From assembly GCA_006538405.1 (NCBI GenBank), contig BJKQ01000008.1, positions 1,302,001 to 1,366,000 on the forward strand: a stretch of DNA of 64,000 bases. The letters are read 5' to 3'. Made by a program: the position numbers and the translations under genes. Numbering within the stretch: the stretch's first letter is position 1; each line of letters opens with the position of its first letter. This DNA is from Hansfordia pulvinata (lineage: Eukaryota; Ascomycota; Sordariomycetes; Xylariales). The notes beneath the pieces were generated by a model, which was given only the letters and a program-made list of their open reading frames with translations, was not told where the DNA came from and searched no databases. Of this stretch, positions 11,365 to 22,400 are shown in pieces.

Positions 11365-12173
11365 TGTCCTTGGTTGAGTGCTGCTTGCTAATAAGTGGTT
11401 ATATCTATCTGGTGTCAGTGATTGCAAGGGCGTCGGGTGGGAAGCTGCTGGCCCACCTGGCTGGTCGACTCTCGTTTGTCAGATAAGCAGGCCAGAGAGT
11501 CTGGGCCATGAGTTTGCCCGTATCGAGCCAGTCTATCCTGTTTATAAGCTCTCGCAACACTCGTTATCTGGTGGATTTGGCTTGTGCTCGTAGGCCGCCA
11601 GAGGGCCGACTTGGTGTTGTCAGCAGGATAAAACGTCCCAAGCCATCGGTCACGCATAAAAGTCCATCGAACCAAGTAGGTATGCAAGCTCTTCTTCGAA
11701 TAATCATTCTATGTCCTGAAAGCGACAGTCCGCATCTATCCTATCTCACTAAACCGCAGCAGCAGATGGGGTATACATAAAAAAAACACACAACAGGTCG
11801 GTCCCGTACAACATGATGGTCCCCAAAGATACCCCCACAAGTCGAACCACCACCGGATCATTGAGGGAGACATCTCCCACGCGGCATCCTTGACACAAGC
11901 CTGGCCCTCAAACATGAATTGCGCCCTCGCGCTGGGCAAGATCCCGTATCACCTTGAACAACAAGTATACCAGCAAAGGGCATCGAAAACAAATGGCTGG
12001 GAAGAAAACACATTACCAAAACACGGGCCCCCCTTTTTTGTTCTTCGCCTTCCTTCCGACGAACAGGTAAAACACCACATTTCATGATGATACGATAAGA
12101 TGATGATGGCAAGCTTCGAACCGGGCTCTCAAAGGGCATTTTAGGGGACCAGCGGCCAACAACTGACTTGAGC
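11365..12173. other. Intergenic; 3' flank of the repeat-protein gene
   Basis: No convincing ORF. The part nearest 12173 is expected to hold the 3' UTR of the large minus-strand gene. There is an A-run near 11780. Confidence 0.55.
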
Positions 12174-15100
12174 TCAGATGCCAAGCTTCCGCTTAAACCA
12201 GCTGCTGCGCGGCGCCGCGTCCATGAAGACCGAATCGCGCTTCTCGCCGCTGCCGTCGGATCCGCCGCGCCTCTCGCGGTCGCGGTCGCCCTTGTCGCTC
12301 CTGCGCTCGCGTTCCTCGCGCCGCGCCCGCCGCCGCTTCTGGTCGTCGTCGTACGACAGGGGCTCGCCGCCCGACTCGTCGCCGTACTTTGCGCGACGCC
12401 GCGCGCGCCGTGCCTCGCGCCGCGCCTCCTCTTCTGCGTCGTCGGGTGGCGGGCCCGCATCCGAGTGCTCCTTGACCCACGAGTCGGTGCCTGAGTGCGG
12501 CCACGCCGGGGGCCTTTGTGGCTGCTGCTTCCTGCTGCTGCGCTTGCGCTCGTCGTCGGTCCGCGAGTATGCGTATTGGTCGGCCGGATCGGCGGCCACT
12601 TCCGAGCGGCGGCGGCCCGCCTTCTCCTCCGCCCGGCGCGCCTCGCGCCTGCGCCGCCTCTCCTCGTCTTCCGACATGCCTTCCACGACCTTGGAGCGTC
12701 GGCGTTCAGCACGGGCCGCGCGGCGGGCTTCTGCCTCGGCTTCGTCCGTAGCTGCTGCCTCGGCCGCCTCACGCTCCTTGCGACGTCGCCGGCGCTCCGC
12801 CCGCTCGGCCTCCTTGGCCTCGGTCTCCCGCGCTTCGGTCTCGTCACGCTCACGCGCTGCTCGGCGCTCCGCGCGCCGCGCCTCACGGTCCTCCTGCCGG
12901 CGAGCTTCGTCGTCATCTTCACGCCTCTTGCGTCTGTCACGCCGATATGCCTCCTCTTGGGCGCGACGCATCTCCTCAGACGCTTTCTCCTCGACTTTCC
13001 TGGCGCGGCGGGCGGCGCGACGCGCTTCCGCCTCGGCGTCGGTCTCGGGAGCATCGCCGTCGCGAGACCCGCGGGAGCGCTTGCTTTTCTTCTCGGGGCG
13101 GGCCTCGTCGTCGGTTTGGGGGTTGAGCGTGTTGCGGCGTCGAGGAGGCTCGGGGCGCACCTCGGACTTGGGCGTCGATTTGAGACCGCTGAAGAGACCC
13201 GAAATGCGGTTCTTGGCCGTCGAACTTGACCGTTTCATGGGTGTTGGGTCGGTGGGCACATCGGCATCGACCATGACAATGTCGTCTTCAGGCTTGACTG
13301 CTCTGGAACGGCGGCGGGATGATCGCTCGGCAGCAGGCGTGGCGTCAGCTGCACCGACCATGACAACATCGTCGTCGATCTGGGCAGAACGAGACTTGCT
13401 CTTGCGCTTGGCGCTCTTGTCGAGACCGAGAAGCTTGGCAGCTTTGGAGGACATTTCCGGAACCTCTTCCGGAGGAGGCGACATCAACCCGCCGCTCATC
13501 TCGACTGACGCGCGTCGCGAGCTAGGCTTGGAGCTTTGGCGTTTCTCGCGCGTAGACATGGAGCGAGAGATGGGAGGTGTGCTCTGGAATAGGCTGTTGA
13601 TGCGCCCCTTGGGCGTGGGCGTGGGAGCTGATTTCTCGCGCCTCTCGGCTTTGTCGGACGTCGAGCCTCTGGAGGAAACCTTCTCGTCTCTCTCCTTCCG
13701 AGGCTTCCTCTCGCGGTCCTTGTCACCAGTCTTGGTTCGGGACGACTTCTTCTCCTCCCTGGTCGGTGCTGCAGACCACGCACCCCAAGCACCACCGCCC
13801 TCACGGTTGATCTTCGGACGCTCCTTGCGGGACGATTTGCCTTCGGGAGACGACATGGGCGGAGCGTCGGGGACTGCCGGAGGCGCGGGCGGAACCTCTG
13901 GTAGAGGCGGGGGCGATGCCTCCTCCTTGGACTTGCTGGACTTCTTGCTCTTCTTCTTCTTCTTCTCTGGCGGCGCTTCGTCAACAATCTCGACAAATTC
14001 GTCCATGTCTTCTTCGTCGGGAAAGCTGCCAGGCAAAGCCGACGACTTCTTCCGCCGCGACTTGCGCTCGGGCTCAGGTTCGGGTTCGTCTTCAGCTTCT
14101 TCCTCCGGCTCGGCTTCGGGCTCTGGCTCCGGCTCAGGTGCGGCCTCTGCTTCTTCTTGTAACTGCCTAGCCTTCTTTTTGGACTTCTTCCTCTCCTCCT
14201 TGGACAGGGGCGGCTCAGGTGCTGCTGGCGGCGGTGGTGGGGCAGCCTCAGCCGGGTCTTCCTCAGATGGCTCGTCGACCTTTTCGTATTTCTTGAGCTT
14301 CTCAGAAATCTTGCTGCTCTTCTTGGATTTTTTGGAAGATGCTGGGGTATCGCCCTCGGCGGCAGCATCTTGCGAAGGCTGGAGTGACTCAGCGTGATTA
14401 GCTGAGGTTACACCGAAATGAGGGGATTGGTGGGATGACTTACAGGCTCAGGTGACGCACCCTTCTTCTTGCTGGACACACCCCAGAAGGAGAACGGGTC
14501 GCTGGTCTTACCCGACTTTGGCTTGGGGGCTGAAATGAAGTCGTCCAATTCGTCCAAATCTTCCGGCGCAAGTTTGTCCAAATCGGCCTCAACATCATCC
14601 TCGTCGGCCCCCGCTTCTGCCTCACCTTCAGCCTCAACCTCGGCCTCGGCCTCTGGTTCTGGTTCTGGCTCTGGCTCTGGCTCCTGCTCAGGCTCGGGTT
14701 CAGGTTCGGGCTCAGGCTCAGGCTCTTTCTTTTTGTCCTTGGAAGAAGATTTTTTGTCTTTGCTGGACTTCTTCTTCTCTTTCTCCTTCTCCTTCTCTTT
14801 CTCTCTCTCCTTCTCTTTTTCCCTTTCCTTCTTTTCCTTCTCTTTCTTCTTCTCCTTCTTCTCCTTCTCTCTCTCTTCTTCCTCGGCCTTCTCTCTCTTC
14901 TTGGCCTTCTTCTTCGCCGCGGCCGCGGCCTCGGCGTCGGCGCGTTCCCGCTCAGCAGCTTCCTCTGCCTCTTTGTCGGCGTCGGCGTCGGCGTCGGCCG
15001 CCTCAAGATCTTCAGGGGCCTCGGGGGCTTCGGGTGCCTCCTCAGGCTCCCCCTCTTCGGCTGGCTCTTGCTCCGCTTCGCGTTGCTTCTTCAAGTCGAG

Positions 15101-18100
15101 CAAATCTTCGAGTCGCTTGCGGTCGGTTTTGCCCAGCTTGCCCTTTCTCTCCTTCTTGGCTTCAAGAGCAGCTATCTCCTCAGCCTCAGCGGCAATCTCG
15201 GCGGCAGCAGCCTCGGCAGCCTCAGCGGCAGCCTTTTCTTCGGCCTCCTTAGCTGCTTGTTCCTCCGCCTCCTTAGCCGCCTGCTCCTCGGCTTCCTTTG
15301 CCGCAGCAGCATCTTCGGCACGCTGGGTGGCCTTGGCTTGCAGCTCGTCGAGTCGCTTCTGGTCCTTTTTAAGCAGCTTTCCGCGTTCAGCCTTCTTCGC
15401 CTCGAGTGACTCTATCTCCTCCAGCTCAGCCGCCACTTCGGGGTCAACAGCTGGTTCTGGCTCGGGAGTTGGTTGAGCTGGAGCCTCGGGCTCGGGCTCC
15501 GGAGCCTCTTCAGCTGCCGGCTCAGGTTCAGGCTCGGGCGGAGCCTCGGCAGCTGCAGCTTCCTCCCGGGCGGCCACCTTGTCCAGGAGCTCATCGAGAC
15601 GTTTCTGCTCCTTTTTCAAGAGCTTTCCGCGTGTGGCTCTCTTATCCCTCAGGGATGCGATTTCGTCTTGCTCGGCTGCGATTTCCGGATCAACGACGGC
15701 CTCTGCCGGAGGTTCGGGCTCGGGTTCGGGCTCGGCTGCTGGCTCGGGCTCAGGTTCGGGTTGAGCTTCGGCGGCGGCAGCGGCAGCGGCGGCGGCGGCC
15801 TCTTCCCGTGCATTGGCGTTAGCCAGCAGTTCATCGTAACGCTTCTGCTCCTTTTTGAGGAACTTTCCGCGTTCGAGCTTCTTCGCCTCGAGAGCCGCAA
15901 TCTCTTCCTGTTCGGCCACAACCTCCGGGTCAACTGGTGGCGGTTCCTCGGCAGCCGGGGCTTCCGGTTCGGGTTCGGGTGCTGCTTCAGGCTCCGCTTG
16001 TGGTTCTTCGGCTGCTTTAGCAGCTGCCTCCGCTTCGCGACGACTGGCATTCTCGATCAATTCATCGTAGCGCTTTTGTTCCTTCTTCAGGAGCTTCCCG
16101 CGAACGGCTTTCTTGTCTTCCAAAGCTGCCAACTCTTCTTGCTCGGCAATGACCTCAGGATCCACTTCAGCTGGGGGTGCTTCCGGCTCGGCAGGCTCTT
16201 CGGCAGGCGCTTCCGCGGCAGCAGCATCTGCCGCAGCCTTTTCCTCAGCTTCCTTAGCTGCTGCTGCTGCGGCCTCAGCCCGTTGGTCCTTGTTGGCGAG
16301 TAATTCGTCGAGGCGCTTCTGGTCCTTTTTAAGGAGCTTGCCTTTCAGTGACTTCTTTTCTTCCAACAGAGTTATCTCGGCCTCCTCGGCCAAGACCTCA
16401 GGATCAACTTCAGGCTCCTCTGCGGGTGGGTCTGCAGGGGCTTCTGCCGCAGCGGCAGCCTCTGCGGCAGCAGCTTCCTCAGCGGCGGCAGCATCAGCGG
16501 CGGCGGCATCGGCAGCTGCCTTCGTTGCAGCCTCCTCCTCCCTGCGTGTCTTGTTTTCCAGCAATTCGTCCAGTCGCTTTTGATCCTTCTTAAGGAGCTT
16601 CCCACGTAATGCTTTTTTGTCCTCTAATGTTACAATTTCAGCAAGCTCCCCAGCGACTTCAGGATCGACTTCTGGCTCAGGAGGTGGCTCTTCAGCGACG
16701 GCAGCTTCCGCGGCCGCGGCTTCCTCAGCAGCGGCGGCATCGGCGGCGGCGGCATCGGCGGCGGCGGCATCGGCGGCGGCTTGCTCTTCCGCCGCTTTGG
16801 CCGCAGCATCCTCGGCTCGTTGTGTCCTGCTCTCTAGGAGCTCATCAAGGCGTTTCTGGTCTTTCTTGAGGAGTTTGCCGCGAAGTGACTTCTTGTCCTC
16901 GAGGGCCACAATCTCTTCGTCTTCGGCAGCAATAGCGGGATCGACAGGTGGCTCTTCAGGCGCAGGCGGGTCTTCAGGCGGCGGAGGCTCAGCTTCGACG
17001 GCTACAGCTTCGGCAGCTGCGGCATCGGCGGCAGCTTTTTCGGCTTCCCTAGCAGCGGCTTCTTCTTCGCGGCGGGTGCGATTGGCGATCAGCTCATCAT
17101 ATCGTTTCTGGTCCTTCTTAAGGAGCTTTCCAGCACGAGATTCTTTCTTTTCCTCGAGACGAGCCAGCTCGTCCTCTTCAGCCGCAACTTCCGGGTCGAC
17201 AGGTGCCTCCTCGGCCGGTGTGGGCTCGGGTTCGGGGTCGGGCTCGGCGGCAGCGGCAGCGGCCTCGGCCTCCTTTGCAGCGGCAGCCTCAGCGCGCTGG
17301 TCTCGGTTTGCTACCAGCTCGTCGTACCGCTTCTGGTCCTTCTTGAGGAGCTTGCCACCCCGGCTGTCTTTCTTGGTCTCGAGGTTGGCCAGCTCGTCTT
17401 CTTCAGCAGCAACCTGAGGGTCGACGGGCTCGGGCTCAGGTTCTGCGGCAGCAGCGGCAGCAGCGGCGTCGGCAGCGGCCTTCTCCTCAGCCTCTTTCGC
17501 AGCAGCGACTTCGGCTTCCCTGGCTGCAGCTTCCTCGGCACGAGTGGCGGCGTTGGCAACCAGGTCGTCGTATCGCTTCTGATCCTTTTTGAGCAATTTG
17601 CCGCCCCGTTTCTGCTTCTTGACATCGAGCTGCGCCATTTCGTCTTCTTCAGCGGCAATCTCTGCCTGGAGAGCGGCGTCCGCCTCGGCCTTCTCCTTGT
17701 CCTGCGCATCGTCCCAGACATTCTTCTCGAGTTCAAGCGAAGGCGGGGTAGGGGCAGATGGGAAATCACCGCCATTCTTGTCTTTTCCGCCGAAGGTGTT
17801 CCAGAAATCATCGCCACCTGGGTCGCCGCCTGCTGGGGCGGCCGGCTGGTCGAGATCAACGAGATCCCCGGAGCTTTTCTTCTTGTTCTTGTTCGCGCCC
17901 CAGAAGCCCCAAGCAGCATCCTTTTCCGACTCTTTTGGTGGCTTCTTGTCGTCAGCTGACCCGAAAGTGTTCCAAAAGTCGTCGTCTTCCTTTTTTTCCG
18001 GAACGGGTTCAGGCTCCGCAGATTTGCCCTTCTTCTTCTTAGACGTGGTGAAGCTGCTCCAGAAGTCGTCCTCGTCTTGTTTCCCCGGGTCGACGAGCGA

Positions 18101-19444
18101 ATCGCCTATTGTGCCCTTCTTCTTGTCGCTGGCTTCGCTGCCGGCCAGAGGGTCCTTGCTGTCCAGGTCGTCCCAGGCGAAAGGGTCCTTCTTCTTGGAG
18201 TCCTTTTTGGCCGAGGTGGCCCAGCCAAATCCTCCGTCGTCTTTCGGTTCTTCGGCTGGGGGTTCCTCGTCGAAGGCGCCAAATCCAAAGGTCGTCTTGC
18301 CCTTCTTCTTGGTCGCGCCCCATGGATCGTTCTTCTTCTCTTCTGGCGGCTTCTCGCCTTTGCCTGCACCCCAGCCCCAGGTCCCCGAGGCCCAGCTGCT
18401 GCCCCAGCCTCCGAAGGCTCCAGACTTCTGCTCGCCGGCGCCACCGCTGGCGCCGCCGAAGCTCATATCGATTGAGGGCGCGTTGTCATCCAGCTTGATT
18501 TCGTCGAATGAGTCGGTGTCGGCCTTCTTCTTCTTCTTTCCGGCGGTTTCGAAGGCGCCCCAGTCATCGTCCGGGTTCTGATCGCCGCCGCCTCCACTGC
18601 CAGCACCAGCGCCCCCGCTCTTATCGGCCCCGCCATTGGCGTTGCTCCCTGCGTCATTGTTCTCGTCACCGCCACCTCCGCTGCCCCCGTCGCTCTTCTC
18701 GGGCCCACCAAGGGGCAGGGGTGTAGACGCTTTCTTGGTTGACTTTTTCTTCGCGCACTGAACGAAGCCATCGTCAGAGCCAAAGTCCACCAGAATCTGA
18801 GTCGACGAGTCGTCCAGTAAGGCATTCCGCCGTCTTTCTTTGCGCGGCTGAGAATCTGCTGGTGGAGCAGAGGGGTTGCATCCTGCGCTCGACTGCGAGG
18901 GATTTTGTTGGCGGGCCTCGCCGCCGGTGCGGGCCGGGTCGCTTGGCGTTTCGGCCATCGCGACGTCGTCATCAGTGTCGCGGGGTGATTCCAGGTGTCG
19001 CGGTCGTTTCGGGTAAACATTAGGAGTCGTCAAAGGTTTTGTTACAACATGTCGTCGAGTCTGCGGGGCCTGTTTGAGCTGGACAAATGATTAGCTTGGC
19101 CGAGCTTTGATCCGAAGAACTCAAGCTGGACAGCGTGCAAATGCGACGGCGGTTACAAGAGCGAAGAGACACTCTTCAACCAACACAAGACGACGTCACC
19201 AGAGTGAGAGGGCAGGCTTGAGGAGAATGTGGAAGTGATTAGCACATACCAGAGGCTGCGCCTGCTTGCGCGTTCGCCAGGCCGTGGCAACGAGTTTCAA
19301 CTGGTCGCACAAATCCAGCTCATGCCATGGAGTCAGCCTCGGGGTTGCCGTGGGCGTCAGCGTCGTAAGCGGCCGGGTTGCTGCGCAGCCCCAGGCGGGT
19401 AGTGTCGCGCCGGCGCAGGCCTCCAAGACTGAGGCCGCAGCCAT
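12174..19444 (-). CDS. Giant low-complexity scaffold protein with 11 tandem KKDQKR repeats
   Basis: Proposed exons are 19444-19250, 19078-14444 and 14378-12174, with introns of 171 nt (GTATGT..CCAG) and 65 nt (GTAAGT..CCAG, branch GCTAATC), both phase 0; about 2,344 aa. Exon 1 (MAAASVLEAC) is less certain; a conservative start is the in-frame ATG at 18958 (MAETPSD). Parts in order: an acidic, Gly-rich N-terminus; a region with recurring W motifs (WGAF, WSSF, WNTF twice, DPWG, DPFAW) each followed by Lys runs; eleven repeats with core RGKLLKKDQKRxDELL separated by Ala/Glu and Pro/Glu stretches and ending VDPEV; a long Lys/Glu tract and Glu-Pro dipeptides; then an Arg/Glu-rich coiled coil ending SSWFKRKLGI. 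No catalytic domain is seen. Composition resembles fungal proteins loosely annotated as involucrin-repeat, but I cannot assign it to that family. A cytoskeletal or membrane scaffold is a guess. Confidence 0.8.
14690..14910. repeat. Lys/Glu and Glu-Pro codon-repeat tract inside the scaffold gene
   Basis: The plus strand here is almost purely CTT/CTC/TTC and GGCTCA-type repeats. On the minus strand they encode long alternating Lys-Glu and Pro-Glu runs. It is likely prone to length variation by slippage. Confidence 0.8.
15068..17655. repeat. Eleven diverged tandem repeats of 225-276 bp (coding)
   Basis: On the plus strand the conserved block CTTCTGGTCCTTTTTAAG (variants) recurs at about 15354, 15600, 15840, 16071, 16314, 16575, 16851, 17103, 17328 and 17574, plus a diverged copy near 15120. 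Spacings are 225-276 bp, all multiples of three within alignment error. Each unit encodes an acidic helix (AEEDEIAALE), the basic core LLKKDQKRLDELL, and a variable Ala/Glu/Pro linker. Confidence 0.9.
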
Positions 19445-22400
19445 TTTGAGGGTTGAAGAGTGGTGTTCCGCGGGAGGAAGGGGAAATCATGGACGCTGTC
19501 GTGGGTGCTGTCTCTTGCCGAGATCGAAAACAAGGCCGAGAGGGCGGATGGTTCAGCAGCACTTGGAGCTGCGGGGCGTCGTCGGTGAAGGCCGCGGAGG
19601 CGAATGCAAAAGCAGCTGAGGCGAAGTCGGTGGATGTAGCGTGTCTCGTGATGTCGTCAACCTGTCTCTCATTCAGCCCAAGAATTCCTGCGCGGCATTG
19701 CGGGCAGAGGGCGTGATCAAGGGGGGCAAAGACGTGAAGAAGAGGCGAGCGACAAGACCGCGGCTCTGTTGGTTTGCACCCGCGCAGTCCTTATTCTTTC
19801 GCAAGGGAAACCACACAGTTCACAGAGAGGCCAGGTAGACTGGGTAAGATGTCTCGAGCTGACGGCAGCCAGCTCTCGACGGCTTACGGCAGTCGTGCAA
19901 AAGCTGGTATGGTGGTAAAGACACGACTTACATGAAAAAAGTTGGCCGCGGCGCCCTATCTGGATCCCTCGGGCAGGCTGTGACTCCCTCGCTCTGTCGG
20001 ACCCGCAACTACTGAGCAGAATCGGAGCGTGTCCTGTCCCTTGTGAGAGAGAAACAGCAGTGTTGTGACTCGCCGTCCATCCAATAGGGGGCGCATCAAG
20101 GGAGGGCGACATGCGCGGGCGAGGGCAGTGGCAGCGAGGTACGGCCAATGAGGGAGCGGCGCAAGTCAGGGCCGCTTGTGGCGGTGATGTGAGGTATGCG
20201 CGCAAGACCAAACAAAGCAATAAGCAACGCGGACTGGAACCTGGATCAAGCAATGAATCAATAATCAGAAAAAAACCATGACAGAATGGGCGGTTCGCAG
20301 CAACAGCAGCAGCAGCAGGGAGGAGAGAGCACAGATGGACGCAAACGTGAAGCGCATGGGCGAGTGTCAAAGACAGGGAGGATGCAGATAATCAGGGACG
20401 TACGAGTACGGGGAGAGTGATGGGTACTCGACGCTGCGCTGGGGTAAGGTGACGGCGAGCTCGATCCGCAGCAGGGGAGCACTGAGGATGAGGGAGGAAT
20501 ACCTCCGAGCGAGTACCGGTACAGCCACTCGATTCTTCTGGTCTCCCAACCCGACCTCTCTCTCTTGCTATTTGTGGTAGCAGACGGGGGGGAAGGAGCC
20601 ACGGGTTGAAAAAAAAAGAAAACAAACTACCGTCTCTGGTTCAACGTTCTTCGCACGGCTACTCACCTCCAGCTTTGGGAACGGAGTACTCGTACCCAAG
20701 ATACTCGTAAGTACCGCAAACGGGCTAGTAAGCCAGGCACTTTGAAAGGCGGCGGTCTCGCCAGCCACTGCGCTGGTTTGCAAATACAGAAAATAACAAC
20801 ACCACTCCGTAAGGGCGAGAAGAGATGGGGGACAGCAGATTGGATGAGGTACACAGAGGGGCAGGGAGGCGGAAAGCTGCGTTGCCTTGTACTCTACGGC
20901 TAGGTACCAGGTAGGGATAGAGGGGAGGTATGGTGGGCCACGTTCTCGAGGGACGACAGAAGACTGGGGACAAGGGACCGATGATGACTGACTGGGCGGC
21001 GGCGTGACCTACGAAACACGGCTACTCCAGTGGCGGCCCCCAGTCGCGGATTTCTGGCTTGGATGGGTGGCTGGTCAAGGCTGTGATTGGCTGTAGGCTC
21101 TGGGATGGCTGCCGCCCACGAGCAGTCGACCTTGGGCGGTAGGTGACCGTCCGAGTACCCCTACAACATTCTCCATGCCCATGCCCCAGGTTGACCAAGT
21201 CAGGCAACTTGCAACTGGAGAGGCTCGAGTATCTGGTATTGGGGGTCCATGTCTGGTGGCATCAACATACTCGTACACCATGTGACTGAAGTACTCCATG
21301 TGAATATCGGCATATACGGGCAGCGGGTTTGCTATCAGGCATGTAGATAGATCTGGGGCTTACCTACATGTATGTACGCAATGCAAGAGACCATGAGTGT
21401 ACCCATTCGTACCTACCGTAGCTACATGCAGCTATTTGAATCTGTGGAGGATGTAGATATCCCTTGCATGTATTCGACAGCGACCCCGAAAGCAGCATGG
21501 GGACTTGGAAGTTGTTGCTGCTTGAGCCTGGCGTGATTTCAGAAGACGATACGGCAAGCATCATCTTTCATTGCTCGATTTATTATCAGAGCTGGGTACA
21601 GCGCGTATCCGCACACACGCGTACGGGCACAAATAGCAACTCTGAAGCACTCGCCAACTTCGGCCAGCGGCCAATGCGACGGGCATCTCGTGACGACAAT
21701 CCAATGTAGTAATGACTCTGGGAAATCCCCAGCTCGCGCAAGGGCCACCTTGAGGTGGTGCGGAAGTGCTGATAGAGGGGGCATCCACTACGAGCACGGC
21801 CTTTTGGAACCCTTGACGGTCATCTGAGATGGGTCCCTTAGGTACTGCACAAAGACATAGGTACAGGTACAGTCAGCCTCGTTCTTGCCTTGGACTTGTC
21901 CAGGCACTCGACACGGCCGGGCTGCAACCGAAAGCGCGTTGCCACTTCCTGTTATATATTGGTCCCGGGAGCAGGTCAGGTACTCAGGTAATTGAGATTC
22001 CATCAAACGTTCTTGTTGGGGTAGGCACGACCTAGAATACCCGGGGCCTGGCAGGTATCATCAATGTGCGGACAAAGCTACCGTTCACCTAAAAGTCGCG
22101 GTTGGCCTCGAGGTACCGGGTACGAACGAGTGCCCATTTCCCGGCCACCGGATTTTCCAGGGTTGCCCACCCATCACCACGCCAGCCAATGCCACCCCCC
22201 TCGCCCCCTCATTTATTTTTTTGATTCCCTTCGACCCCTCCACCCACTTGCGATTAGTTCGTCATGCTCTGCGCCCAGCCTCTCACGCCGTCCATCCAGT
22301 CTGATTACGGGTATACACGCTTGCCGTCCACCAGCCGGTTGTCGGGTCAGCCACTTGCACCCTCACTACCTCTTTACGGGATTGCCCCCTCCCAACCAAC

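Noticed and set aside
12178..14397. 739-codon Ser/Arg-rich plus-strand frame
   Set aside because: Mirror of the Arg/Glu codons of the large repeat protein on the minus strand.
14469..17417. Several long Ser/Ala-rich plus-strand frames
   Set aside because: Antisense shadows of the Ala/Glu repeat units; their periodicity follows the minus-strand repeat.
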